Shown here one piece after another: positions 10,303 to 21,654 of a DNA stretch of 64,000 nucleotides. The notes under the pieces were generated by a model. It had not been told where the DNA came from and searched no databases. It was given only the letters and a program-made list of their open reading frames with translations. The stretch is from Diphasiastrum complanatum (taxonomy: Eukaryota > Streptophyta > Lycopodiopsida > Lycopodiales > Lycopodiaceae), in assembly GCA_029204225.1 (NCBI GenBank), contig CM055100.1:64337067-64401066 (forward strand), in the 5' to 3' direction. Numbering within the stretch: the stretch's first letter is position 1; the number at the start of each line of letters is the position of its first letter. The translations under genes were made by a program, and so were the position numbers.

Positions 10303-12790
10303 GTGTTTTGCTTCCTCTCTCATCTATCTCCTACAAATCATCCTACGGCTTCGTTTTACCTGCCTCCAGGCTTTGTCTTGCGCACTAAGTGTGCTAAGAA
10401 GTTTATGTCTACAGGCTCTCGCAAACGTCTTCGTACTTTGGAAATTGCGTCCACCATGCCTACTGATTCTGTCGGCGCGACCGTCGCTGCTTCGTCAGTT
10501 GCTATGGGAGACACATGCCACACTTACACGCGACACACCACTTCGGAGAACATCTCCTTGCTGAATGAGTACATTTCTAAGCAATTTGTCGTTTTTTTTT
10601 CACAACTCAATGAACTTGGCGCGAATTTGCTTACTAAGACTGCTATGATTGACGCTCAACAGACTGAAATTGCTTTTCTTCGTGCTGCGCTTAGTGCTTT
10701 GCAAAGGGATATCATTCCTAATATCTCTTGTGCTGTTGGATACTAAGACATCCATGAGTAAGCCTCGCCTACTTGAGCGCCAAATACATGACACTGTTGA
10801 GTGCACTGCCCGGATTTCCGTTCTTGAACAGCGGCTTCATGAGACAGTGAAACATGTACAGAAGGTACCTACTTTCGTGCAAGAAGTACGTGAGACCAAA
10901 TCATGGGCTTCTATCTAGAGATCATCTACCACCTCTTCGTCTTATGTAGCATCCTATTGAGGGCACAACACTGGACCAGGTTACCTCTTTGTTTATTTCA
11001 CGCATGGGGCTCTCAGTTCCAGGTATCCAATATGCTTGGCGCCTCCAGCATGATCCGAAGGTATTATTTGTCAAATTCAAAACTATGGAGAACCGGCAGA
11101 CAGTTCTTGGTGCGCGTTGTACTCTCCGAGGCACTCAAATTTACATAGATGATGACCTTACTCACTGCCAATGATTACATCGTAAAACTATTATTCAAGA
11201 GGCAAGGACAAAACAACAACGGGTGGTATTCACAAATGGCAACCCTCGCTTTTTCTCCAAGCGTCAATAGAAAGTTGGGATACTCGGGCATGGGAGCAGC
11301 CCGATAGCCCCGACTAGCCTCGCATTCGGTTTTTGGAATTGCGGCGGCCTCTTCGCCTCTTCTACAGCTGCTGATCTTGACACCTATATGTGTTCGGCTG
11401 ATTTTGTACTTTTTGCAGAGACATATGAGTCTTCCACACCCCCACTTCTGCACATTGCTGGTTTTTAGTGGATTTCTGTTCCATGTCCTATGCTACAAGG
11501 TAGGATACTTCGGGCCTCTAGTGGAGTTGCATGTTTGTACAGGTTGGTGTATATTCCTTCTATTCGGTTGGTGTCTCAGGATACTTATGGCTATTACTTG
11601 TGGCTTCAAATTACTGCATCTTTCTTGGGGCTGGACCAGGACTTGTTTGTTGCAGTGTGCTACTTCGCTTCCCACACTTCATTGTTTATGAATTTGGAAG
11701 GTGATCCTTTTCAGGCTCTTTCTGACGGCATTGCTAGATTCTCTCTACATGGTTACATATTGCTTGCAGGGGACTTTAACGCACGCACAGCCGCTCGCCA
11801 GACCAAGTTCTATGCTGACACACTCTCTTCATCCGTTGGATACCTCTTATGCCCGTTATTCTCAGGACTCATCAACAACGGTTACGCTTTTTGGGGAACA
11901 GCTTCTGAGGTTGGCTCAAGCACACGATCTCATTATCCTTAACGGTCTTCTTCAGTGGCCATCCTCCTTTGCATATACTTGCCACCCATTTGGTGGCGGT
12001 CTCAGCGTAGTGGACTATTTCATTGCATCTCCTGCTTTATTGCCTTGCTTGGCATCCTTCACCATTTCTACCCCGATCCTCGCTGATCACTCTCTGCTCT
12101 ACCTCTCCTTCTCCCCAGCACCAAGTCCGCTTTCTCCTCCACCTTTTCTCTTTGTTCAGCCCACCCACTATCGTATACCTCCTCATCAATCCCAGGCCTA
12201 TGTTGCCCACGTCTCGTCTTCTGGACCACTTTTCTTCCTTCTCTGATGTCACTACCCAAGCCTCCTTTTTGACACACGCCTTGACTACCGCCGCTCATGC
12301 CATTGCGCCCCCTCGCCGCTTCTCTTCTCATCGTCGTACCCATAATAAATGGTATGGCAACGACTGTTCTTTCTTCCAAAAATATGTCGAGTTTCGCAAA
12401 TTCTCCAATTCTACATTTTCTTCTTCCGTAGAAAAGCAGCTTCGTTCTCTTTTTTGCAAAAAGAAAGTGGCTTACTTTTCTTCTTGTTCCTCCTACCTCC
12501 TTCGCTCCCTCCACTCTGCTTCCTTGGCCACTTTTTGGAAGACCTTTCTTCACAAGCTCCTATCCCATCCCTCTTCAATCTTGGGTCGACTATGCAACCA
12601 ACCTATATACAACTGCTCACCCTTCCATATCTCTTTCTTCTCGTCCTACCCACTGTGACCTCTTTGCTCCTAACATGGTTGAAGCCTCCATCTGCAAACT
12701 CAAGAACAATCGTACGTCTGACATTGACCTCGTTTCAGCCAAGCTCCTCAAACCAGTTGCCAAACTCGCCTGGGTGCACTACTACTAGAA
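10303..12790 (+). pseudogene. L1-type LINE: ORF1, endonuclease and start of RT
   Basis: The first part (10303-11174) resembles a LINE ORF1: a coiled-coil-like stretch (LERQIHDTVECTARISVLEQ), then an RRM-like piece with LRGTQIYIDDDLT. From about 11320 an exonuclease-endonuclease domain follows: FWNCGGL, AETYES, LLAGDFNAR (about 11770), VVDYFIAS (about 12015) and ADHSLL, the usual APE-type order with the active-site N, E, D, N and H. At 12690-12790 the frame gives KLKNNRTSDIDLVSAKLLK, the start of the reverse transcriptase, where the element is cut by an LTR fragment. At least three frameshifts and several stops are needed to follow it. A pan-plant phrase (CGTATGAAAAAGTTACGC, about 10260) lies upstream in the probable leader. 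Confidence 0.75.
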
Positions 12791-13050
12791 TAGGATTTGC
12801 TTTTATCACTTAGAAACTCATCTTGGGTGTCTACCCAATATAGGTGGTAATTATAGCAATTAGCTTTTTGTCTTTTGCTAATTTGCTTTTTGCTTTTTAC
12901 CTTACACATAGTTTAGAGAAAGTATATATGTAGGCTGGCGCCCTACGTCAATTGTAATGGGACAGTTGGAGTACATCTCTTCATCATTGTTGTTCTCTCT
13001 CATGCGTATGACTATTGTCTAACAACAATAGGAGTCTTGTCTTGGGTTAC
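12772..13050 (+). repeat. 5'-truncated copia LTR fragment
   Basis: From GGGTGCACTACTACTAGAAT to CTTGGGTTACTTG it matches the reverse complement of the LTR at 20814-21434. The first part of the LTR is missing and the LINE ends at the junction. The final bases of the LTR are replaced by GTTCAAGATTAAG. A related LTR starts at 43864. Confidence 0.75.
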
Positions 13051-13158
13051 TTGGTTCAAGATTAAGAGAACAAGGAGGTACTTCAATGAATGGAATCAAT
13101 TCACAAGGAATTGATTTGGCCATCATCTTCAAGGAGAAGAGCAGGCGCAGGTGGTGTC
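13051..13158 (+). other. Copia leader/gag start, interrupted by the next element
   Basis: After the LTR fragment comes a short leader with ATG codons at 13087 and 13090 (MNGINSQGIDLAI in one frame). A related peptide start (MGSIQGIDPSG) appears at 18853. The sequence is broken at 13158 by the insertion of the 5-kb LTR element, whose duplicated target bases GTGTC are 13154-13158. Confidence 0.4.
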
Positions 13159-14376
13159 TGTTGTAAAGCTACCTTTACAAGCTTTACTTCCGGCGCCATC
13201 TGCGCCAACTATGTCCCCGGCGCCAGCAGCGCCCCTGCTGCTCCCGGCGCCACTGTGACCAGAATCCAGCTGGCGCCAAGTTCCTATGGCTGAAAATCTT
13301 TGATCGGTTCTAGCGGAGTCCAGAGAGCTCAGATCGATGTGCAATCACCTCACACGATCTAGGCATGATTAAAGGAAGTCTGGGGATCAATAAAATCTAG
13401 AGAGAGAAAATGACTATCTAGAAAGAGAAAATTCTAGAGAGAGAAAAACGTGCTTTACTAGCTTGGGTAGAGTGCTTGGTATGAGGGGGGGTGCCGAATC
13501 ACACCAATACTATAGGGGAGTGCGGGTTGCGACTCAGGGCGAGCTCCAACCAAGTCTCAGCCTCCCTTGCTGGAATGTTGTCATGGCTCTCGCCTTGGCA
13601 TGCTAGCGCCCCGGAGACTAGGGTCGGTCACACACTTGAAATGTAATCTTCTCAGATTTATCAATAAAGTGGGATTTTTCTTAAACTGACTCTGATTACT
13701 TTCTGGGTTTCAGTGTTTGGTAAAAGCGCCAGTTGTAAGGCCGCTTCCAAATTTTTAAGTTGGCACATAGCTGAGAGTCGTATCCTGGGACGCCAGCGGT
13801 ATGCCGTCGGGACCATTCGGTCCGTGGCGCCAGCGGTATGCTGTCGGGGCCATTTGGTCCAGGAACTGGTTGTTTCCATATTTGTCGCGGCTTGTGGTTC
13901 TGAGTGTTCCTTGCATGAACGTGAATGGGTTAAGCTCTTGGGGAACGGGCTCTAACCTGTCGGCTGAGTTGGATGGCTTGCTTGGGTGGAAGTTACCTGT
14001 TTATGGTTGTCCAGTCTGGCGTGGCCACAGGTTGGCTTCCAACGCTCGTGACGAAGCTTTCAGTTGGTTAAGTCTGATGTAACTCAGACCGCTTGCTTGG
14101 ATTGGATGTTACTCATTTGTAACGGAGCTTCGGGTTGGTTAAGTTTGATGTATGTCGAGCGGCTTGCTTGGAGGGAAGTCACCCACATCGGGACCCCCGA
14201 TCTGGCATGGCGCCAGGTTGGATCTCAATGTTGGTTTTCAGGAACTTCAAGTTGGTTAAGTTTGATCGTTGTTGGCGAGTTGGCTGTTTGTATGTCAAGT
14301 GGGTTTGGATGGCAAGAGTTGAAGGCTGGGAAGCTAAGTCGTGGTTCCCGGCTCCCTTTGGGATGCCTGCGCTACA
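13159..14376 (+). repeat. 5' LTR of the LARD-like element
   Basis: Starts TGTTGTAAAG, ends CTACA. The first 100 bases hold four GGCGCC sites and GCGCC variants; then come a TCTAGAGAGAGAAAA triplet repeat (about 13396-13447) and a likely polyadenylation signal TCAATAAAGTGGG (about 13659). Its first ~407 bases are identical to the 3' LTR, while the rest differs at about 30 sites by my count, mostly transitions. Confidence 0.92.
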
Positions 14377-14378
14377 TG

Positions 14379-14391
14379 TGGTATTAGAGCC
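14379..14391 (+). other. Primer-binding site
   Basis: TGGTATTAGAGCC, two bases after the 5' LTR. It matches the plant initiator methionine tRNA 3' end complement (TGGTATCAGAGCC) with one mismatch, the normal primer of plant LTR elements. Confidence 0.85.
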
Positions 14392-14466
14392 GACTGGCCG
14401 GTCAGCTATGCGGATCTCACGGAAATGGCCACGGTTTGGGGTTCATCAAGACAACTGTTGTGCAAG

Positions 14467-14852
14467 GTGCTGCCCACAGTGTAAGCACAGGTGCGTCCAC
14501 GGTCGGGGTGGTCGGCAGAACGGGGGACTTGATGAGTCAAGGTGCTGCCCTTGAGGTGTAAGCACGGTCAGTTCTCGCGGTTCAGGCCTGGCGCTGTCTG
14601 CACGTAGGACAATTGAGGCAAAGTGCTGCCTAGGGAGGTGAAAGCACGGCCTGTACCTTGTGGGGTGCGGGGCGACATATTCGAACTGTACGGGTTAACC
14701 ATTGATACAGAGATGCTGCTCGAATTCGGGTGTAAAGCACGGGTGGTTAGCTGTCGGTGCGGGATAGCTGCCGATCGTTTAGCTATAAGGGCTATCGACC
14801 AAAAAGTGGTGGGGCGTGACTGAGGCAATGTGCTGCTTAGTGGTGAAAGCAC
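14467..14852 (+). repeat. Five-fold GTGCTGCC...AAGCAC hairpin array
   Basis: Five imperfect copies of a short inverted repeat, stem GTGCT/AGCAC with a 12-18 base interior, at 14467-14488, 14542-14565, 14633-14647, 14713-14740 and 14830-14852. Each is followed by GG or AGG. Spacing is roughly 75-120 bases. The position just after the primer-binding site is where retroelement packaging or dimerisation signals usually lie; that role here is inference. Confidence 0.7.
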
Positions 14853-15131
14853 GGATAGTTGGAGGGGTGTCCTATGTGGGCTGATTCCATGATCGATTTG
14901 TATGGGCACGGGCAGGCAAAGGTCCGTTGGTAGGACCATCAAAGGGGGACCTTGTCTTTGTTACTTGTTAGTAAATCTGCCTGAGTGTCTTACTTGTATG
15001 TATTCGTGGTGAGTCTTAGTACTCGTGCTTTGCCTGGTTTGCATGATTGCTTGTGATACAAGGAGCTGATGGCTCAAGAAGGAACCTTTTCTTTTGAAGG
15101 CTGATACCATCAAACAAAGAGGACTACAGAC

Positions 15132-15634
15132 TCTGTGGGGCGGATTTGCAGTTCAAGTACTCGCACGTGAACGGCAACGAAACGACTCAATGTTTGCAAA
15201 GGATGGATGACTAGCCTGTTTCTTGGGTTAGTTTCATTTGCGACAACGCCCACCAGACGCAAGCAGGAAGTCAAAAGTTGGAAAGGGCAATTTAAGGGGA
15301 GATCTTCTGTGGAGCAGTTGGTCTTCATTTTGGGACGGCCACCTTCGGATCTAAAACTCACTGAGCATGGGTGATATCCAGAATCTGTGGGGCGGATTTG
15401 CAATTCAAGTACTCGCACATGAACGGCAACGAAACGACTCAATGTTTGCAAAGGATGGATGACTAGCCTGTTTCTTGGGTTAGTTTCATTTGCGACAACG
15501 CCCACCAGACGCAAGCAGGAAGTCAAAAGTTGGAAAGGGCAATTTCAGGGGAGATCTTCTATGGAGCAGTTGGTCTTCATTTTGGAACGGCCACCTTCGG
15601 AACTGAAACTCACTGAGCATGGGTGATATCCAGT
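15132..15634 (+). repeat. Two tandem copies of a 252-bp unit
   Basis: TCTGTGGGGCGGATTTGCA starts at 15132 and again at 15384, and the two units stay nearly identical through GAGCATGGGTGATATCCAG. This is a direct tandem duplication inside the element. The minus-strand frame repeats the same peptide, but I see no known domain. Confidence 0.9.
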
Positions 15635-16952
15635 ATCAGTTGGGTTTTTCCTCAAAGGGGAAAAGACTAGGATCCTCTTCAGAGATTGGCAACAAGTTGG
15701 ATTGAGCCATAATTCTAGCAAATGGGAAGCAAAGTGTTGGAAAGGCTTTTTGTCCGAAGAACTCTGCTCTAAGTCCGATTAACTGATTTTATAAGTGGAG
15801 GGGAACTATCACACACACCTCTCTCTTGGGGCAAATTTTGAATGAAAGTTGATCAAAATGGGGGCAAATTCAAGATGACCTAGCCATACTCACACGAGGA
15901 GACTGGCGAACTTTGGACCTAATAAGTTGACAAGTTTTTGTTGTGGAAAGGAAAGTTTGTTATAGGCTTTCTCTGGACCAGCAATGATGAGGAAACATAT
16001 GAGTACGCTGGCTTGTGTTACGTGTAAGGCAGCTGATCAATGAAGGAATTGTGAAAGTTGAGTCTTGCATGAGAGACTTGGTATTTCGAACGGACGCTAA
16101 GGGACAGTTCGCGTTGAGATCGGACTAGTGCAAACTCTGGGTGCATGTGTCTGATTCAAAGAGAGCTACTTGAAGCCAAGCTCGATGTACACTTCTTGTT
16201 TTGACTGTGAGGCAACTGACCAGTGATGGAATTGTGAAAGTCAAGTTTTGCGCGACGGACATGGTGCTTCAAACAAACGCGAAGAGATAGTTCGGATGCG
16301 GATCAAACTGGTGCGACCCTTTGGCTTTCCACGAGGTCAATGGTTACATTTGGGCTGATTCAAAGAGCTACTTCAAGCTAAGTGCGAGGTGCATTGCAGA
16401 GTACTCAAGCTTTGCCTACCTTAAAGAGCCAAGATGGAAAAGTATCAAGATCAGGCTGGGACAAGGAGAGAAATCAAGGTGCAGAAGCAACAAGGCACGG
16501 AGTGGACCATAAAGTGGGCAATCGAACGATAAATCCTTTGGCTCAGGGAGCCTTGATACCTGTGCGGAACTGAACAAATCTGGAGCTTTGGGAGCTCAAC
16601 ACAAAGTGCATCAGGGACAAATCAGGAGCTCAAAAGAGTTCCAAAGTCGAAAGTCAGAGGCGACAGGGGCGAACATTTCAAAGAAAGGCCTCTGTCACCA
16701 GTTAATAAGGTTCTCGGGTTTTACGAAAGCGATATCAAATCTACGCTTTTCCCAGACAAAGATATATTTTCAAGTTATGTAATTTTTTAGTACAAAGAGC
16801 TGAGCCTCCGACTTGTGGTGTGCCAGTTTCAATGTTAATAAAAAGTGGCCAGTAAATTGAGTACTGTGCCAAGTAGCTTAAATGTATAGTTATTTTAATT
16901 GGGAGACACCTTTACTTTAATCTGACAATCTGATGAGGACATCAGATTTTAT

Positions 16953-16966
16953 AAAGGTGGGGTGGA
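16953..16966 (+). other. Polypurine tract
   Basis: AAAGGTGGGGTGGA directly before the 3' LTR start TGTTGTAAAG; expected plus-strand primer site. Confidence 0.8.
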
Positions 16967-18183
16967 TGTTGTAAAGCTACCTTTACAAGCTTTACTTCCG
17001 GCGCCATCTGCGCCAACTATGTCCCCGGCGCCAGCAGCGCCCCTGCTGCTCCCGGCGCCACTGTGACCAGAATCCAGCTGGCGCCAAGTTCCTATGGCTG
17101 AAAATCTTTGATCGGTTCTAGCGGAGTCCAGAGAGCTCAGATCGATGTGCAATCACCTCACACGATCTAGGCATGATTAAAGGAAGTCTGGGGATCAATA
17201 AAATCTAGAGAGAGAAAATGACTATCTAGAAAGAGAAAATTCTAGAGAGAGAAAAACGTGCTTTACTAGCTTGGGTAGAGTGCTTGGTATGAGGGGGGGT
17301 GCCGAATCACACCAATACTATAGGGGAGTGCGGGTTGCGACTCAGGGCGAGCTCCAACCAAGTCTCAGCCTCCTTGTTGGAATGTTGTCATGGCTCTTGC
17401 CTTAGCATGCTAGCGCCCCGGAGACTAGGGTCGGTCACACACTTGAAATGTAACCTTCTCAGATTTATCAATAAAGTGGGATTTTTCTTAAACTGACTCT
17501 GATTACCTTCTGGGTTTTAGTGTTCGGTAAAAGCGCCAGTTGTAAGGCCTTTTCCAAATTTTTAAGTTGGCACATAGCTAAGGGTCGTATCCCGGGACGC
17601 CAGCGGTATGCTGTCGGGACCATTCGGTCCGTGGCGCCAGCGGTATGCTGTCGGGACCATTTGGTCCAGGAACTGGTTGTTTCCATATTTGTCGTGGCTT
17701 GTGGTTCTGAGTGTTCCTTGCATGAACGTGAATGGGTTAAGCTCTTGGGGAACGAGCTCTAACCTGTCGGCTGAGTTGGATGGCTTGCTTGGGTGGAAGT
17801 TACCTGTTTATGGCTGTCCAGTCTGGCGTGGCGCCAGGTTGGCTTCCAGCGCTTGTGACGAAGCTTTCAGTTGGTTAAGTCAGATGTAAGTCAGACCGCT
17901 TGCTAGGATTGGATGTTACTCGTTTGTAACGGAGCTTCGAGTTGGTTAAGTTTGATGTATGTCGGGCGGCTTGCTTGGAGGGAAGTCACCCACATCGGGA
18001 CCCCCGATCTGGCATGGCGCCAAGTTGGTTCTCAATGTTGGTTTTCAGGAACTTCAAGTTGGTTAAGTCTGATCGTTGTTGGCGAGTTGGCTGCTTGTAT
18101 GTCAAGTGGGTTTGGATGGCAAGAGTTGAAGGCTGGGAAGCTAAGTCGTGGTTCCCGGCTCCCTTTGGGATGCCTGCGCTACA
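16967..18183 (+). repeat. 3' LTR of the LARD-like element
   Basis: Direct repeat of 13159-14376, ending CTACA at 18183 and followed by the duplicated GTGTC. Minus-strand and plus-strand frames in it repeat those of the 5' LTR and are not genes. Confidence 0.92.
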
Positions 18184-18188
18184 GTGTC

Positions 18189-19229
18189 CCTAGCCAGCTC
18201 TCAAGTTTGATCTTCAACTACAATAGTGGCAGCTTTGTGGGAGAAGATCTGGTGGTGTACAAGGAAAGAGCTGAGCTACAAGAAGGAGATTATGGAATCT
18301 CCCTCAGATTTCAGGATCAGATCTGATTGTTGTTTGCAGATCAGTTTGTTGTTGTTGGAGGTCGCAAATCAGCAGGTCATTTTTGAAATTATTTGCTACT
18401 GGTCAAAAGGAAGATCACTGGAAAATAGCAGGTCAGATAGCTGAAAGTAGTAGATCAGAAAGTTAGATTTCAGATCGCTGATGGGCAGGTTGAGATTTCA
18501 GATCAGATCATTGATGGATAGACAGGTCAGATCGCAACTGGTTCACAGGTCGAGGTTTGCTGAAAATTCATCAAGATTGATCACTGAAGAGTGCTACTAC
18601 TGCAGATCGCTGCAAGGACTGGGAAAGCTATTGGATTCCACAACAGTTTGTGATGTGTCGGGTAGCATGTCTGGGGACTCCAATGCACACCTTTTACTTG
18701 CATATTTGTTTGGTTCATGGATGATATTCTATTCTATTTGGAGAGAGTGGTTGGAATGCAAACATGAAGTGTACATTTAGGGGGAGTAGTTCAACTAAAG
18801 TCCATCAAGTTCATCACAAGCGGTAACTTATGAGGGTACCATGAGAATTGAAATGGGTTCAATTCAAGGAATCGACCCAAGTGGCGCCGTCTACGTATGA
18901 AGTACAGGTTTCTAAAGTGGGTGTTGGTGTACGAGATTTGATGTTGCCATTTGTAGATCTATTTCCTACTTATGGTTATCATGATGGTGTTACTATAAAC
19001 AAAGAGGATTACTTTTTCTTTATGAATGTTGGGGAGATCCTTACATTTGTGGTAGCTTGAAAGATGTTCAAAGAGACCAAGGGAGTCAATCTTCAAGCAA
19101 AGTTCTCAAGGTTAAGGCAAAAGTTGTCATGTCTACATTATTTGATTCAGGGGAAATCAAAGTTCTTTGATTCAAAGGAAGTCAAGGAATCGGGTGATAT
19201 GTTGAACTCATGGTAGTCACACATATACA
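18189..19229. other. Old element flank, no recognised gene
   Basis: Continues the sequence interrupted by the LARD-like insertion. It includes a purine tract TTTAGGGGGAGTAG (about 18776) that looks like a copia polypurine tract, and an open frame at 18848-19060 that I do not recognise. CAGATC/AGATCA words recur between 18310 and 18620. Confidence 0.35.
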
Positions 19230-20460
19230 CTAAAGAGACATGAAGACCAATGTCCAGGCCAAACAAGAGAAAACATAATTAAAAAAAACCAGGGTGAACA
19301 CAAAACTAAACCAAGACGACAAACATAAAGACAGACAAAGAACCTTCATACTAAACAACAGAAGTGCTGCACAAGGAAGAAAGCTAAGAACAGAAAACCC
19401 ATTAAAAACACAAAAGTAAATAGAATCAAGACTAAGCACTAGTAAATCATCCTGAAGTCAAAAAAATAGCAGAACGAACCATAGAACAAAAGAAAGCCCA
19501 GCATAAAGTCAAAAAACAGATAAACATACCTTAACCAAATCACAGAGCGAAGCAAGGAACCACAACCTACCACCGAACATAACCAGGGAAAAGCTGAGGA
19601 CGACCATAAAAAGGGAAAAAAACTAGAAGACGCCAAGAACAAAGGCGCCAACCGTAAAGCCACCGCCAAAGGAACAAAGCAATCACTATAAAAACCTAAA
19701 TGCATGCCACACAGGCAAGAAGGGCCAGCACAGAGACAAACCGAAGAAAGCGAGAAGAATATTAAAAAGCAGAAAGCAGACATTGCGCCCACGCAACGCA
19801 AACAACCAACGCGCCAGAGTACAGAGCACGGCCAAAAGAAAGTATCAGAGAGCGCAAGACCATTGACTGCTAGCGAGGGTTCAGTAAAGCTGCCGAGCTC
19901 CAGTAGGAGAGAAGGAGAGCGGGACAGCAAAAGGAGGGGGGAAAAAGGGCGGGCCAATGAGGGAGGGTAAAAGGGAGAAAAAACCATCAAAAAACCTCCA
20001 AAAAACGTCAAAACAAACAAAACACCTAATCAAACAGCTAAACAACCAACACAAGTAAAGGAAAAAACCTAAAGGATCAAGGCAAGACTCAAAGTCAGGT
20101 CAGGAAACAACAGTAACATAAACAACAAATGGAGCAGAGTACAGAAATAAAAGACTTGTCATGACACAACAGTAACGTAAACATCGACTCCAGCTGAAAC
20201 CACAATCTAAACAAAATAAAAACGTTACTCCAAATCGAAAATCTACACAATCAGCACAATCTATGGAAGTGAAAATAAGAACACGAGCTGAGGTAAAGAC
20301 CAGTATTAAGCAGAGACCCCAACTGAGGAACATAAATAAAAGAAAAAGCCCTGAACCTCGGTAAGTCACAAAGGACCAGTCAAGAATCAACAGTAACGCA
20401 AACACCAAATCGAGTAGAGGTACCAAATCAAAAGTGAAGTAAAAATCTCAACAGAGCAAA
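19230..20460. repeat. T-poor, A-rich strand-asymmetric block
   Basis: For about 1.2 kb the plus strand is rich in A with few T, so long open frames appear on the minus strand (one of 193 codons) that are rich in Phe, Leu and Ser and resemble no protein I know. A short phrase CAACAGTAACRYAAACA recurs at about 20108, 20168 and 20388. It may be the untranslated leader of a retroelement. Composition alone explains the frames. Confidence 0.45.
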
Positions 20461-20637
20461 CTAATATAGTATCAAAGGTTCACCATGACATAACCAAAAA
20501 CCATAGTCCCTTTGTAATAAGTCTTTTCACATGTTACTCTGCTAAAAACCATCTCAAGCTAAGGTTGTAAAGAACAATAAATTAACATCATATTAATATA
20601 TTTGATACATAGATTGGACATGTATTCCAAATTCAAA

Positions 20638-20813
20638 CTTCGAAAAAAGTATGGGACATCGTAAGGGCATATGATGTGACGGGTGTGACTTCTAAGTTAC
20701 ATCTTAGAAGGAAATTCTTCTCACTTAATATGTCTAAATTAAATGGTGATTCACTTTAATGTGAGGTATTAATCATAAACCCCAACTGAGAAGAGTATTA
20801 TATGACAACAGCC
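20638..20813 (+). pseudogene. Copia gag fragment
   Basis: One frame reads KKVWDIVRAYDVTG then TSKLHLRRKFFSLNMSK, the copia gag pattern (W-D-x-L ... L-x-R-x-F/L ... L-K-M). It is cut by a stop soon after and by the minus-strand LTR at 20814. Confidence 0.6.
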
Positions 20814-21434
20814 TGTTAGAAAACCGACTTGATCATACAAGTAACCCAAGACAAGATTCCTATTGTTGTTAGACAATAGTCATACACATGAGAGGGAACA
20901 ACAATGATGAAGAGATGTACTCCAACTATGTCCCATTACATTTGATGTAGGGCGCCTGTTAGAAAACCGACTTGATCATACAAGTAACCCAAGACAAGAT
21001 TCCTATTGCTGTTAGACAATAGTCATACACATGAGAGAGAACAACAATGATGAAGAGATGTACTCCAACTATGTCCCATTACAATTGAGATAGGGCGCCA
21101 GCCTACATATATACTTTCTCTAAACTATGTGTAAGGTAAAAAGCAAAAAGCAAATAGCAAAAGACGAAAAGCTAATTGCTATAATTACTACCTATATTGG
21201 GTAAACACCCAAGATGAGTTTCTAAGTGATAAAATCAAATCCTATTCTAGTAGTAGTGCACCCACCTACATGCATGACTAAAAAATGAATTTACTATAAA
21301 TAATAATGACCCTAAAATATGACTTACTATAAATAGTAATGGCCCCTATAATAGCACGTAAGCATGGCCAAACTATCACTAATCAATCCTAAAAGATAAC
21401 ACTAGGGGTACCAAAGTGAACATTAGCTCTGACA
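20814..21434 (-). repeat. Copia LTR with internal 143-bp tandem duplication
   Basis: On the minus strand it starts TGTCAGAGCTAATG directly after a polypurine tract AACATTAAGGGGGAG (rc of 21435-21449) and ends TTTTCTAACA at 20814. The same LTR start and polypurine tract occur at 43849-43870, and its right half matches 12772-13050. The end segment TGTTAGAAAACCGACTTGAT...GGGCGCC (plus-strand reading) is present twice, at 20814-20956 and from 20957. Only one LTR of this copy is visible. Confidence 0.8.
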
Positions 21435-21654
21435 CTCCCCCTTAATGTTTACATTGTCTAGAACTATGCATGACAAATGCATCCATGTATCTTCCAAGAA
21501 GCCCATAATGAAGATCCTCAATTCTGATGTAGAATTCATGATCAACTCTGATCTCAATGTCTTCATTACTCGATGTAGAACTTTCTTCGTATGATATTCT
21601 TTAATTTGTAGTAACCAGTACTGGAATTAGATGGGGATAAGGATGATATGAGTG

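Larger units (their letters stand above)
13159..18183 (+). mobile_element. Complete non-coding LTR retroelement (LARD-like)
   Basis: Two direct LTRs of about 1217 bp (13159-14376 and 16967-18183) both begin TGTTGTAAAG and end GCGCTACA. The element is flanked by GTGTC at 13154-13158 and 18184-18188, a 5-bp target-site duplication. A primer-binding site follows the first LTR and a polypurine tract precedes the second. The internal 2590 bp contain no gag, protease, integrase or RT motif that I can find in any frame, so it must rely on proteins of another element, as LARD elements do. Family (gypsy or copia helper) cannot be told from the sequence. Confidence 0.9.

Noticed and set aside
12068-12553. 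161-codon minus-strand frame rich in Arg, Lys and Gly
   Set aside because: Antisense shadow of the LINE endonuclease region.
15110-15526. Minus-strand frame with a duplicated peptide
   Set aside because: Product of the 252-bp tandem duplication in the non-coding LTR element; no domain.
19439-20020. 193-codon minus-strand open frame
   Set aside because: Phe/Leu/Ser-rich, no domain, explained by the low T content of the plus strand.
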